Shown: positions 11,001 through 23,625, counted from the first letter of the stretch. The stretch: 64,000 nt of DNA from Serendipita indica DSM 11827 (GCA_910890315.1 CAJVGD010000042.1:372001-436000); one strand, 5' to 3'. Numbers and translations are program-made. The notes: a model not told the origin generated them from the letters alone.

Positions 11001-11742
11001 GAGTTTCGAACTCGTGACGGAGAGTCCTGTCCCGTCGACGTGGTCTATTCCTGGTTCAGCGACGCTAGAGGGGATCCCCGCGTTGGATAAGGGTCCCGCG
11101 CAGTTATCTGCTGTGAATCCATCTGCTGATGGTCACGAGAGTGCGCGTGGTTCGTCATCTTCTGTTGCCACTCAATCGCAAGCACCACCGACAGCGTCGT
11201 CTCATGTCCCCTCTGGGCCTGGTCCATCCCATCATCAGCAGCTCCCTGTTAGAGGAACAAGGCAGAGTACGAAAGAGATGAAAGAGGCACGCAAGGCTGC
11301 AGAGGCTGTGGCGAAGAGGAACAAGGAGCTCGCAGAAGAGGAACGGCGAAAGCTGAAATATGAGCGTGAGCGGGCGAGAGTGGAGAGGGAACGAGCGGAA
11401 AAGGAGCGTGAAAGAGCGGAGAAGAAGAAGCGGGAAGAGGAGCATGAACAGCAAAAAGTGGCGAAACGGACGAGTCGTAAGATGAGTCTTGGATTGGGTG
11501 GGCTTGGTGGACTCGTTGGTGGATGGTCGAGGGATAAAGACAAGGACAAGGAAAAGACACATGCGACTTCGTCGATTCCGCATTCGCTTCGTACGGGCAC
11601 CTCGACTGCGCATGCGAATGGGAACGTGGTCAAGGCTGGAGTGGAGGATGCAAATTCTTCGCGGGTGGCTTCGATAGATCAGGATACGCTCCAGCGTGGA
11701 CTTCGACCCGAGGGCCATTATGTCTCTGCGTTCAACTTTTGA
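8013..11742 (+). CDS. creB: Ubiquitin-specific protease, creB/Ubp9/USP12-46 type
   Basis: Cysteine protease that removes ubiquitin; the Aspergillus counterpart CreB acts in carbon catabolite repression. Exon 1 (8013-8165) ends at KRFGLVN. A 14-nt micro-exon (8414-8427) supplies SGNT and two bases of the catalytic Cys codon. Exon 3 (from 8631) completes Cys and reads [18 protein letters not shown]. Next come [20 protein letters not shown] (QDAHEF box), [16 protein letters not shown] with a CxxC plus FFCDSCC zinc ribbon, [25 protein letters not shown] with the catalytic His, and WQVFDDESV. Introns 9215-9264, 9396-9450 and 9810-9862 are phase-consistent. The C-terminal tail is proline-rich, then a charged coiled coil (11270-11470), as in CreB. 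The tail shows three apparent frame changes near 10.5, 10.75 and 11.0 kb that I could not explain by good introns, so the 3' model is less certain. Confidence 0.85.
8414..8427 (+). other. creB: 14-nt micro-exon carrying the USP Cys-box core
   Basis: TCTGGCAATACCTG is flanked by CAG upstream and GTGAGT downstream. It lies between introns of 248 bp and 203 bp. Joined to its neighbours it gives GLVN-SGNTC-YANSVLQ, the USP signature; without it the cysteine box is lost. Confidence 0.8.
10743..10769 (+). repeat. (TGG)9 microsatellite in the deubiquitinase tail
   Basis: Nine perfect TGG units. It reads as poly-Gly in one frame and poly-Val in another, and the open frame changes around it, so slippage or a sequence error here could explain one of the frame changes in the tail. 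Confidence 0.9.
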
Positions 11743-12131
11743 TGGACTTTTGCGCGTGGCGACAATCGACGACAAACATCAACTTTTCGGTTTCTTTCTG
11801 GCTGGTATTACGAGTTATCAGGCAGGGCTATTGGCGGATCATGTACAACACTTGCAGACGCGTAGGGACCGACGGCTCTTTGCGGCTTGGATCGAGAGTT
11901 GCAGGCCCAATTGCTGCGAGTGCTCGGACCCTCTACGCTGCTACACTAATGGACCTTGTTTTTTGACGTGTATCGACATGATGTTGGATCTATGTATGCT
12001 TTTATAGATTCACTGATGAATGACTCTTGCCTCGAATGCATTTGGTGGCAGCAGTTATCCAGTGTCTGACTTGTCCTTTTCGTACTTGGTTGGTCGTGGG
12101 GCAAGTGAGGCGCTGAAGAGTGTTTATAAAC
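11743..12131. other. Intergenic, deubiquitinase 3' end to DNMT start
   Basis: No gene seen. GTTTATAAAC sits immediately before the methyltransferase ATG, probably too close to act as its TATA box. Confidence 0.4.
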
Positions 12132-15100
12132 ATGAGTTTATCGTCCAGTAAACGCCCTCGGACAGACGGGATCAACGTCTCGCCCAAACGACGGCGGGTC
12201 GAACGACAATGGGCTACTCATTTGGTAAGCAAGGATGGCATCTTGATGAAAATCTGTTGGATAAACTGGACAGTGCGAAGATCCCGTTCGAGCTGCTTCT
12301 TTGAGCCCAATGAAAGCACTCGGAACGTCCTTGTCGGGTAATAATCAGTATATTCATTCATATAATGGATTATCTGACGTTCAAAGGTCTACATTTTGAT
12401 GAAACTATCGAGGAGACGGCCGATTTTTTGCTCAATGGCGAGAAACACCCCAGTATCGTCGCAAAGGATACGCTACCGGTCCGGTATCTCGATGAATTCA
12501 TCATCAGGGACGAGAATACAGGAAAGATGATCTCATTAGATGAGATTGAGTCGGACATCTCTGATAGCTCGCCGTACTTTGTCGGCTGGGTATCTCCCAA
12601 GCTCGAGGAGCCTCCAAGTGCAGCAGAGGCTGTAGAGCTGGAACGTGTTTTCATCCGGTCATCGTCTATATTCAGTATTTGGCAATCGCAAGAGCCAGAG
12701 GAGAACCAAATGGTCTATGAAGAGAGGTAACGGGATGCTAGCTTCTGAGAGGTGTAGATGCCAACTCTTCGTCAGCTCAATCTGGATTCGAACCGAGTTT
12801 AGCTGGTATATCCTCGACAAGCCGGATCCATCCTATCGTGCCTTGTTCAAACAGCCGTACTTGAGGCATGCCATCTTTTTATCCGTTGTGCATCAGGCTT
12901 CAAGATACAAGGACACTACACTGGAGAGATTCTTTGGTAATGTCCGGAAGAATGAGATCAAGTGGGCTCGAGAGGATTTGGGGGAGCCCTTTGTCACAGA
13001 GGAGGATGTCAAGCGGGTGGTCAGTGCTCTTACGCCACATGGAAACAGAATCCGACGTTTCCAAGATCCCAGACGTTTTGCATCACGCGTTTCAACTAGA
13101 TCCAAACGAAGAACCCGAGATTCACGAGGTATGTTCTGGCATGTCCCCGAATATAGTATGCTAAGGGGCCATGATAGGTTGCTTATACGTCGCTCTTTCA
13201 CCTTCTCTGTCAGCATTATGCTCCAGAACTCCTTTACCGGCTCCGAACCTCGCCTGATCTCTCAAACTACATGACAGAGGACAAGAATTCTACATCCGGC
13301 TCAGAAGAGTCGATGCGAGCCTCTCGTATTCCTCAAAGTCGAACGAGTCGATATCCATCCGAGGTCATTTCTTCCAGAGGCCAACTGTCCCCCACGTTCT
13401 GTACTCCCTTTATCCAGAGGCTAGCGGGGCACTACTTTCCTAGTCTGCGGGTGAGACAAGAAGCTGGTGAAATCTCGGAAGGGGACGAGGTCAACGAGCT
13501 CCTACGAACCGCAGACAATGCCGAGGACGATTGGATGCTCGATACATCTCCTCCAGAACTAAATTCAATACTATGGGACCAAAGTCGGAGCATATCATGG
13601 CTGGAAATAAGCGGGGAGAGATTCGAGGTGAGGATACAGTACTCGACGAAATCTCTAGTAGACCTTGCTACAGTTGGGAGATGTCGTCTTCATTCGTCCG
13701 GACCCTGATCTCGAAGGAAACAAAATTAATCCTCGCATAACCTTTGAGGATGTGCATATTCAGATCGAGTGCGTAACATTTAACAGCAGCTTGCTTTTAA
13801 TCTCATATTCTGTAGAATCGGCAAAATCATCAGATTCTCACTCGATCATTCCCAGCACGTCCAGGTTCACGTGCTCTGGTTCATTTCTGCCCGCAACTCT
13901 AGCCTCGACTGCTCCGAAGAGATACCCGGTCAATCATTTAAACCCATTTCACATCCTCAAGAGCTAGTGTTGATTGATGATTGTGAAAATGTACCGGCCA
14001 GCCGCATCATAGGCCATTGCCACGCACAATATCTCGACATCGAGTCAGCAGAGCCAGCACCAAGTCCTCGAGCACGCTCATTCTTCTACCGGTACGAGCA
14101 AATCTCACATTTACTGCTGTCTCCTTATCTTTAAAAGTTATTTTTGGAATCAGGAGAACGACGACGCCTATCTCGACGCGTCTGTCTTCCTAGACCAATT
14201 CAGTGAAACGAACGTTGACAATGACAATGCGTGTTCATCCTGCCGAAGCTCTACGCGCGTGGAACTGAAGAGCAGAACACGGGAGACCGAAGACGGTGTT
14301 AGCGTGGGCGACGTCGAATACCATCTACACGACTTTGTCTACCTCCAAAACAAGTCTCCAAATCTTCCTTATATTATAGGGCAGATTACGGGGATTGACC
14401 TCGAAACAGTCTCGATAGCCCGCATGTATCGTATCCAACGGCCATTCAACAACTCTCACTATCACAACGATGTACGTCGACTTGTTGAGGGGGGCTCTCT
14501 CGTTGATGTTTTTAGCGACTTCTCAACCCCCCAGTTCGAACCTCTGCCACGTACAATACGCAAGAACTTCAAGGCAAATGCTTCATTGTCAATCCCAATC
14601 CAGATGACTTTCGACTACCGGACGATCATTTCGCATGTTCTTTACCTTCGAGCCATCCTCGATGTACTCGATGCCGAAATAATGTGCTTATTCAATCTGG
14701 AGTGCTTCACTGCTTGGATCTATTTAGCGGTGCAGGCGGACTTTCATTGGGCCTAGAGGCTTCAGGAGCGGTGCAGACTAAATGGGCAGTTGAGTATGAT
14801 TCTAGCTCTGCTGCGACTTTCCAGTACGTTCACCATCTCGAACGAATTTGATCTCATATGCATAGACAAGCGCATCCAGATGCCATTATGTTCAATACAT
14901 GCATTAACAAATTGCTTTCTGGGGTTCAGCAGCGGGATGATGCTGGTGAACTAGATAGGAATAGTCCCCAGCTTGACCAGTTTCCCAAGCCCGGCGAAGT
15001 CGACATTATTGTTGGAGGCCCCCCATGGTACGTTGTTCCACTCACTTGTCCCAGAACTGAAGCTTCTAAAGTCAGGGATTCACTCGATTGAATCGTCATC

Positions 15101-16519
15101 CACGAGCGGACGATGCTCGAAATCAATTGATATTGTCGTTTATGTCCGCAGTCGACCTTCTTCAGCCTACCTACGTCGTCTTGGAAAACGTCCGCGGTCT
15201 CCTGACATTCAGACTTGGCGCAATCCAAACAAATCGTTATACGTTGGAAGGAGGTATACCGAGAGGGGTCATCATTCTGGTCAAGCGCCTACTCACGGCA
15301 ATGAAGTCTGTCGTTTCCTCACAAACGTTTCGTATCTCATGCTAATCGGTAGTTACCAAGTCCGGTACGGAGTCCTCAACGCTGGACAGCATGGTGTGCC
15401 GCAAATCCGACGCAGAGTGTTTGTGATCGCTGCAAAGCGAGGCAACTTGCTGCCAGATCTACCTCAACCAACGCATGTTGCGATGCACGCGACACACAAC
15501 ACCGTGACGGTCGAAGAGGGCAAGGTATACACAGTGAGCCGACGTCGGGAGAATAACGCGCCACTCTATGCCGTTACAGTAGGAGATGCCATCACAGATC
15601 TCCCACAATGGGAATGGTGATTGTGCCTTTCTGTTGTACTTTCTGCTTACCTGTTTGCTCAAGGGTCAACCCGCACAAGCTATACAAAAGAACGACTCGG
15701 GTTAAGCAGGAAGAGCTGGAGCGCAGATGGAAACACGGAATCCTGGCGATAGACGTCAAATCACAGCCAATATCCACCTCCCTACCTGTTTGCGGCCCCG
15801 ACAGCCCGCTTCAGTATCCGCTCCCTGCTTTGACAAACTATCAACTCTTGATGCGTGAAAGGTCCACCACGGTCACTCAACACTGGACGCCTGCTCTTAA
15901 TGAACTCGAGATAGAACGGTAGATTGGCCAGTATGGATATGAATTCCACTCACTCCCACCCAGTGTGTGCAACATTCCGTTCAAATCCAAGCGTGGTGAT
16001 AGAGTGGTTCCGGATCATCACGGTGGGATTTTCCTGCTGGGTGTGAGCTCATACTCACTCTGCCAAAGATCTCCCAAGTCGGCTTCGTAGACCTGGTTGG
16101 GCGGATAGACAGCAGCTTGATGGTAAGAATGAAACTAAGATTCTGTATTTGTGCTCATGTCTCTAGGTCGCTATGGTAGACTCGACGCTGAAGACGTATT
16201 TGCCACCTCGGTAGGAAAATTGGACCCGAATAGTGATGAGGGGCGGATAATTCACCCAAAGGCAAGCAAATTCGACAGTTAGATCAGGGTTTCGTAACAT
16301 CCTCCTTAGCTTCATCGAATCCTGACTATCCGGGAGGCCGCTAGGTCGCAAGGATTTCCAGATCATATCGACTTTCGGCACGAAGACAACAACGTAAAGC
16401 TCATCACACAACAGATCGGAAACGCAGTTCCCGTTCCACTGGCGGCAGCAGTCGGGCGAGAGATTGCCAAGGCGCGTCGCGCACTGGCGGAAGGACGGGA
16501 GGGTTCTGTCGAACTCTGA
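12132..16519 (+). CDS. DNA (cytosine-5) methyltransferase, DNMT1/Dim-2 type
   Basis: Nuclear enzyme that methylates cytosine C5 using S-adenosylmethionine. The basic N-terminus ([19 protein letters not shown]) looks like a nuclear signal. A replication-foci (RFD) domain follows ([20 protein letters not shown]), then two BAH-like regions ([11 protein letters not shown] near 13.67 kb; [20 protein letters not shown] near 14.32 kb). The catalytic domain shows motif [19 protein letters not shown] (about 14.73 kb), motif IV GGPPCQGF with the nucleophile Cys codon split by the intron 15028-15071, motif [31 protein letters not shown], and the closing [19 protein letters not shown]. Order and content fit DNMT1/Dim-2 rather than DNMT5 or a repair type. 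One apparent single-base frame change lies in the RFD near 13,040. The stop is at 16517-16519; the far N-terminal exon structure is inferred. Confidence 0.88.
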
Positions 16520-16718
16520 GGCCATGCTAGCCCATTTATCTCATTTGTAGACTAGATTCTCCGACGGCATTGAGAACTCTTGGAGTGCGATCTAAGAGTG
16601 ATGGGCAAGAATCAATTGGCGCTGACCTTGATCTCTACCCCTTCCTCGCGCGTCTGTATGGATTCGGTATTTCTCAGCTTTAGGTAATAAATAGCTCACC
16701 ATTCATCTTAGATTCCAT

Positions 16719-17870
16719 ATGAATAAAAGCACTCCAGTCTGCCTGCTCCCTATCGAGCTGCTGTCGTCCATTTTCGTCTTGGTCGTCCGCGATGAGATTA
16801 GGGACTACTATAGAGCAGCAAAAGAAGACCAAACGTTCTTCGTCAATGCGCCACTGAGACTCTCCTGGGTATGCCAATATTTCCGCGCTGTGGTGCAAAA
16901 TACTCCACAGTGCTGGACCTTCACTCAAATGGATGCCGCGAAATCTATTCAAGAGCGGCTCCTCTACTATTCGCTGCGGTGGAAACAGATGCCGGGAACA
17001 GTCGTCGCGGAAAATGCGACTTTCAACGGGGGATCTCAACGCTATACCCTCATGTCCTTATTTCCTACTGGCATGGTGGCGGAGTATGTGTATCGCGAGC
17101 GTGCAGGCGAAAGGGCATCCTGGTCGCCTGTCGAGCTTCCAATGGCGACCAAAGTTATCATACATCTCCGAGACATTGGGGAGGATTCAGTCAGACACGG
17201 GAATTGGACCCAGAGTTTTCGTTACTCGAGCGCGCCAATTCTCGTTGCAGAGATATATAATTGCGTCCTGATGGACCTACCGAAAACCCTTGAAGAGCTC
17301 AAATGGAGTGTTAGGACGTCCCTTCGATTCCATCAGCTCGCCGCTGTCATCACCCTGCCAAACCTACGACGACTGCACCTCTGCCATCTAACCTTTGCCA
17401 CCAGAGCGTTAATGCCAAGACAGAACCCTCTCGTGAACCTGACGCATTTGGTTCTGGAGAATATGTCTTGCCAGCTACTCCGATACCTCTCGCCGCATCT
17501 CCTCCCGGCCCTCCGCCATTTGGGGCTGTTCGATTTTGCGTTTGCAGAAGACAGGTTGGAAATGTTTATTCGTGGCATCTCGTCACACCTATCGTTCTTG
17601 GATATAGTTGGTCCTCCAGCGTTGCAGCTGAGCGAATGGCGACCTCTGCTGAGCGCTGCGACGAATGTCGTCGAGCTCACGATTGGTATTAGAGGACCGG
17701 TGAATGTGATCTCTAATAGAAACTTTCTCGAGGCGCTGGCAGATCCTACTGCTGGTTTGCCTAGTCTCTCGACTCTTGTCATTCACAGCCAGCTCCCCTA
17801 TCTCCCGCCAGCTGCATTTTCAGATCAGATATCCAGTATTGTAGGGGCTCGTCAAGTGACGTTGGCATGA
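16719..17870 (+). CDS. F-box / leucine-rich-repeat-like protein
   Basis: Intronless 383-residue protein. The N-terminus (VCLLPIELLSSIFVLVVRDE, then RLSWVCQYFRAVVQNTPQCW) is the pattern of basidiomycete F-box proteins, in which the F-box binds Skp1 of an SCF ubiquitin ligase. The rest has irregular leucine-rich units (LPNLRRLHLCHLTF, LVNLTHLVLENM, LLPALRHLGLFDFAF, LPSLSTLVIHSQLPY) that probably form the substrate-binding surface. No membrane segment. Such genes are greatly expanded in Agaricomycetes, so no specific target can be assigned. Confidence 0.75.
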   Translation: MNKSTPVCLLPIELLSSIFVLVVRDEIRDYYRAAKEDQTFFVNAPLRLSWVCQYFRAVVQNTPQCWTFTQMDAAKSIQERLLYYSLRWKQMPGTVVAENATFNGGSQRYTLMSLFPTGMVAEYVYRERAGERASWSPVELPMATKVIIHLRDIGEDSVRHGNWTQSFRYSSAPILVAEIYNCVLMDLPKTLEELKWSVRTSLRFHQLAAVITLPNLRRLHLCHLTFATRALMPRQNPLVNLTHLVLENMSCQLLRYLSPHLLPALRHLGLFDFAFAEDRLEMFIRGISSHLSFLDIVGPPALQLSEWRPLLSAATNVVELTIGIRGPVNVISNRNFLEALADPTAGLPSLSTLVIHSQLPYLPPAAFSDQISSIVGARQVTLA

Positions 17871-18023
17871 TATACGCGTATTCACCATCGCTTAGTATAT
17901 AATGGGTCCCTATAATGAGCAATGTAAACCACTCATGAGCACTTTTGAGTTTACTACCGGTCCCGCGTAGAGTCACGCATCTTGGCTCTTAGCCACTACG
18001 ACCACATCCCACTAGTGCACGCG

Positions 18024-21000
18024 ATGCCACCAAAAGGAAAAGGAAAGAAGGGAAAGAAGGGAGACGACGATGATTTCTGGTAATTTCACTCGCATAAATC
18101 TATTGTACACCTTCGCTGACCGCAAATCCCGACCACGTTAGGGCGAACGCGGGCGAATCTGTCGGTGGAGCAAGTGAACAGGCATCTAATCAAGCGCCAA
18201 AGGAGGATTTAGAAGAATCTTCCCAGCCAAAGCGCTCTGGATTTGCCGGTCTCGCCGTCGAGGATGACGAGGACGATGATCAGGATAATTTCATGGTGTG
18301 TGCTCTCATGAGTTGAATATATGGAAAGTTGACAAAAACGCACACAGGCGATGCTTCAGAAACGCAAAGACAAGCGCAAGGACAAAAAATCCACCAAGGC
18401 CGACGACGGTGCGGATGAGCAAGCTGCCTCGCCCGCCGTGGAGGCAAAAGCGCCGACCCAAATGACTGCAGAAGAACTTGCGGACGAAGAATTTGGGCCA
18501 GTGAAAGCCAAGGGGAAAAAAGCCAAGGGCAAAGCTCAAGAGTCAACTCAAGACGATAAACCTACGGCTGGTGGAGGCACAGAGGCCGGAGACGCAAGTG
18601 GAGACGAAGGTGGCGATGGTCCAAAGCTATTGTCTAAAAAGGAGAAGGAGAAACTCAAAAAAGAAAAGGAGCGGGCCAAAAAGAAGGCACAGGCAGCCGC
18701 TAAGAAAGCCCAAGGTGGTGGCGGAGATGAGGAGAGTGCCAAACCAGAAGTAGAAGTTGCGACACCGAGTGCACCAGCTGCGAATGACGAAGACGATGCA
18801 GACGATGCAGGTGGTGGCGACGCTGCGGCCAAAAAGAAGAAAAAGAAGAAGAAAGCAAAGAAGGATGACGATGATGATGAGCCTGCACCCGCACCAGTAG
18901 CCTCGTCTGGTAAAAAGAAGCCTGCGGGTTTGTCTGCCCTCAAGGCAGCTCTCGAACAAAAACGGCTGCTAGAGGAGGAAGCTAAACGCAAGGCAGAGGA
19001 AGAGCAGAGGTATGTGTCGATTTCTACGAGTAGCCTGCCAATTGCCGTGATCCATCACGAGCTCGATGACCCACCCGGGAGCGTTCTTTATGCATGCCAT
19101 TGGCAGGGTCGTTGAAATATTTCGCTCATTGCTCACTATCTTACATAGGCGAATAGAGGAAGAGGAGCGTCGTGCGGCCGAGGAGGCGAAGCGCAAGGAA
19201 GAAGAGAAGCAACGTCGCAAAGAGAAGGAAAAAGTAACACCCTGTCGTTGATATCCTTGAGGTACTCATCATTTGTAGGCCAAAAAGGAGTTGGCCAGAA
19301 AGGAAGGAAGACTTCTCACCGACAAGCAAAAGAAGGAGAAACAGGCTGCGGAAATACGAAGACAGGCTCTACTTGCATCCTCTGGAGCAGTCGTTGAAGG
19401 GCTTGCTAAGAAGGACGGTCCTTCCACTGCACCGAAGAAAGTTGTCTATGGCAAACGACAAAAGGGGCCCTCGCATGCTGCGACCGGATCAAACGCCTCT
19501 GTTGCCGCCTCTTCAACACCAACCACTCCTCGACCACCCTCTCCGATGGCTCTGGAGCCAGAAAAACCAGTCGAGGCACCAGTCGAGGCAGCGAGCAAGC
19601 CTGCTGAAAAGGATTGGGACGCTAGCTCAGATGAGGAACCCGCCAAACCGGAAGAAGGTCTGAAGGACGATTGGGATGCATCCACCGATGAAGAGAAGGC
19701 TCCAGAACCAGCGAAAGGTGAATCACACGCTCGCTAAGGTAATCATTTACTGAATATCATTAGTCAACGGTGCGCCTAAAGCTCAAGCTTTGGCTCCTGC
19801 GGCGAAAGCTGGACCTTCGAAACCCGCGCCTTCGACTCCCGCAAAGGCTGCTGTTGCTTCTGCTGCCAAGTCGACACCGGCACCAGCCACAAAGCCAGGT
19901 GCTAAATCTGCTCCAGCCAAGGCGCCTGTTAAACCAGGATCGAAAGCGGCACCACCACCAGAGTCGAGCAGCGAAGAGGAGACTTCGTCCGAGGAAGAAA
20001 CAGACTCTTCTGAGGACGATTCGGATGAAGATGACTCTTCCGAAGACGAGGAATTGACGACGACGAAACGAATGGAGGCTGAGCGCAAGGCAGCTGCAGC
20101 TGCGCGAAGAAAGCAACGTGAGGAAGAAGCGAGAGCAGCTGCGAGCAAAGACAACCTACGAAGTCCGATTTGCTGCATTCTCGGACATGTCGATACCGGA
20201 AAGACGAAACTCCTTGACAAGGTATGATGTGGCGGGTGACTTGCTTTCTCTCTAACATTCTTGTAGATTCGTCAGACAAATGTACAGGAGGGCGAAGCGG
20301 GAGGTATCACGCAGCAGATTGGTGCTACCTATTTCCCGGTCGAAGCTATTCGAACAAAGACTGCCGTCGTCAACAAGGATGGATCGTTTGAGTTCAAGAT
20401 TCCTGGTCTCCTCATCATTGATACTCCTGGTCACGAGTCGTTTACCAACTTGCGTTCAAGAGGCAGTTCTCTGTGTAACATTGCCATTCTGGTCGTGGAT
20501 ATCATGGTGCGTTTGCATGATCATCAATTGCCGACAACTATCTGATGGCACTTTTTAGCATGGTCTCGAGCCTCAAACCATTGAGTCTCTCAACTTGTTG
20601 AAAGCTGGCTCGACTCCGTTCATCATTGCCCTCAACAAGGTTTGTGCTCTCTCGCCTTTAGAACGCAAATCAACTTTGTGCAGATTGATCGTATGTATGG
20701 GTGGAAGCCTATTCCCGATAATGGCTGCCAGGACTCGCTCTCGAAGCAAACGTCGGCTGCCCAACGAGAATTCCAAGATCGTGCTCAGAAGATTATGGTC
20801 GAAATCGCAGAGCAAGGTCTCAACTCTCAGCTGTACTGGAAAAACACAGATCCCCGTCGCGTTGTCAACATTGTACCCACCTCTGCGATCACAGGAGAGG
20901 GTATTCCAGATATGATCAAGCTACTCGTTGACCTCACCCAAACGCGTATGGTCAATAGCTTGATGTATATCAGTACCCTGGAGTGTACCGTGCTGGAAGT

Positions 21001-22375
21001 CAAGGTCATCGAGGGTCTGGGCACGACGATTGATGTCATCTTGTCGAACGGGTATCTCAGAGAGGGTGACAAGATTGTCATATGTGGTTTGAGTGGGCCT
21101 ATTGTGACACAAGTGCGAGCGCTCCTCACTCCTCAACCGTTGCGAGAATTGAGAGTCAAAGTACGTTTCTCATTATGTTTAGTTAATATTTCTGACACAC
21201 TGCCAGTCTGCCTATGTTCACAACAAAGAGATCAAGGCCGCAAACGGCGTCAAGGTTGTGGCGCCTGGGCTCGAAAAGGCAATTGCAGGTTCCAAGCTGC
21301 TCGTCTGCGGACCAGACGATGACGAGGATGAGCTCATCGAAGAAGTGATGAAGCCGCTCGAGGACCTTCTCAAACGCATTAGCAAGACTCAGGTCGGTGT
21401 GCATGTGCAAGCGAGTACGCTCGGTTCACTCGAAGCCCTGCTCTCGTTCCTCGAGACGAGCCACATCCCCGTATCAAGTATCCAGATTGGGCCTGTCCAC
21501 AAGAAGGATGTCAAGCGCGCGATGACCATGTTGGAAAAGGCACAGGAGATGGCGTGCATGCTCTGCTTTGACGTGCCGGTCGAAAAGGAGGCGGAAAAGT
21601 TGGCAGAAGAGTCGGGAGTCAAGCTCTTCAAAGGTGCGTTTACTTTGTTTAGGGAGTGGTGATTGATATGGTTGTGCAGCCGACATTATTTATCACTTGT
21701 TTGACAAGTTTACGGCCTATCACAATGAGATTACAGAGGCTAAGCGACGAGATGCGGCGCCACAGGCCGTCTGGCCGTGTCGACTCAAGATTATCGCCAT
21801 TTTCGCCAAGCGAGATCCGATTATCGTGGGTGTGGATATTCTTGAAGGAACGTTGCGCGTCGGGACACCCCTGTGCGTCGTCAACGCCGAAAAGCAGATT
21901 ATCAAGCTTGGGAAGATGTGAGTATTGATTCAGGTCGACAGGGTATCACTCATTCGCATATATAGCACGTCGCTCGAGATCAACCACAAGCCAATGGAGG
22001 TACGTTGACAATAGATGAAAGAATTCAATATTCTAACAGCCTTTAATAGATTGTCAAAAAGGCGCAAGCCGGTGGTGGCGTGGCGGTCAAGATTGAGCAT
22101 GCCGTCTACGAGACGCCCAAGATGGCTGGAAGACATTTCACCGAAGCCGACGAGCTCATCAGCCTCATCACTCGACAGAGTATTGATGTACTCAAGGTGC
22201 GTTACTCTTTGGTACGCTTGGGTCGTGGCTGAGACGAGAATAGGACACGTTCCGTAACGACATGACCAAGGAGGACATTGTCCTTATCAAGAATCTAAAG
22301 GCGGTGAGAATCTATTGATATTTGAACAGGGTTTGGATGCTGATCAGAGTATTGCAGAGGCTCCAAATCCCATAG
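18024..22375 (+). CDS. FUN12: Translation initiation factor eIF5B
   Basis: Cytosolic GTPase that promotes ribosomal subunit joining. It starts [19 protein letters not shown] and continues with a long Lys/Glu/Ala-rich N-terminal extension, including a Lys run near 18.83 kb and an acidic Ser/Glu stretch near 19.97-20.06 kb. The G domain shows [13 protein letters not shown] (G1, about 20.19 kb), [17 protein letters not shown] (G2), [20 protein letters not shown] (G3) and, across an intron, ALNKIDRMYGW (G4). Downstream are the domain II and III segments ([40 protein letters not shown]) and domain IV ([40 protein letters not shown]). The last exon gives RLQIP and a TAG at 22373-22375. About ten short introns. 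It ends 74 bp from the convergent proteasome gene. Confidence 0.95.
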
Positions 22376-22449
22376 CATTTTCCCGCATCTGTACTTGATG
22401 TAGCGTACCATTTCAGAGGAATCAAACATGTGCATATTATCTGCAAAGT

Positions 22450-23625
22450 CTACGTATCGGGTGTCGCGGTGCCACTTGCACCTTGACTTGTCGCACCCAA
22501 AGCCTGCGCCATGAGCGCCTGACTGGCAGCCGTCGCAGCGTGCCGTCCTCGTTTCCTCTCTGCTTCTGTAAGTGTGTCAGGAATGATCCACACGAGCGAG
22601 GAGGATGGAGGGATGGCGGACCTTGTTCCTTTTCCCTCTCAATCTCCGCGACAATGGCTTCAATCTCTGAGAGGGCTAGGCTCTACGAGAGCATGAGAAC
22701 TAGACGTTAAGATAGTGGGAGACGTACCGTCTGGACGCCATATTTTTCCATGACCGTAATCTCAATGTTCTTTGCTCCCGTCTGGACGACTTCTAGTAGT
22801 GATTTGACGGTGAGTTTGATGGTTGCTTCGCGATCTAGATTGTCCTTGTGGTTCTTTTCCAAGAATTCTCGGACTGTTTTGGAGGATCGGCCAATGGCGT
22901 TTGCCTAATAGAGGGTCAAATGCAGGTCATGTGACAGCTGGATGGCTTCTTACCTTCCATGCGTTGTGAATTCCACTCGGATCGGTGCAGAATAGACGTG
23001 GCCGAGGATCATGAGGGTCAAAGCCGGCGATGAGGGTCGAAATGCCAAACGGCCGAACACCACCAGATTGTGTATACGACTGTGGAGTGGATTAGACACG
23101 AGCAAGGGACTAGAATAGACTTGCCTGCTGGATCCCAGCGACGTGTCGTGAAATATATTCGACCGTGACCGGGTCCTCGACGGTCAATCGATGGCTCTGG
23201 CATTCTACACGTGCTTTATCGATGAGTACACGTCCGTCTGCGGTCAATCCTGAGTGAAATGAGGGTAAGCCACCGTCGACGCGTAAGTGTTAAGATGGTG
23301 CACCTGCGAATGCGAGGCAGATGTGGTCGTCAATCATGACTACTTTACGAACTGTTCGTGGATCTTGGAGCTGGAGGACTGATTTCTTTTCCACGCCGAG
23401 GACCACGACGTCCTTGCCGCGTACGCCGACCTTTGCAAGCGGTGTGAGCGATGAGCACGCAGGGATTACAAGTGTGAATGTACAGCACAGGTTCCCCTCT
23501 TTACTGCCTCCATTGCATATTCGACTTGGAAGAGGTGCCCATCCGGCGAGAAGACGGTGAGGGCTTGCGACTGGCCGTGAGCAATTGCGGGGAGAGCGGG
23601 CGATGGATGAACTGACCGCGATCAT
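22450..23625 (-). CDS. PRE6: Proteasome subunit alpha4 (alpha type-7), Pre6
   Basis: Alpha-ring subunit of the 20S proteasome. The start at 23625 gives a mini exon MIA, spliced to [20 protein letters not shown] and EAVKRGTCA, the alpha-type N-terminal signature. Then [93 protein letters not shown] and [20 protein letters not shown]. The C-terminal tail is charged and Ala-rich, ending SGTATPDT at the stop (22450-22452). The wording matches alpha4 better than other alpha subunits. It diverges from the small gene at 23921 over 295 bp. Several short GT-AG introns fit the frame. Confidence 0.93.

Noticed and set aside
11155-11775. Long minus-strand open frames opposite the deubiquitinase coiled coil
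   Set aside because: Biased antisense of Glu/Arg/Lys codons; the plus strand is clearly coding.
13530-13640. A second frame break in the methyltransferase, suggested by [12 protein letters not shown] in another frame
   Set aside because: One frame stays open from 13,271 and splices cleanly (donor GTGAGG, acceptor CTACAG) into [11 protein letters not shown], so no break is needed.
18548-20220. Long minus-strand Ser/Phe/Ala-rich open frames
   Set aside because: Shadows of the Lys/Glu/Ala-rich N-terminal coding region of eIF5B on the other strand.
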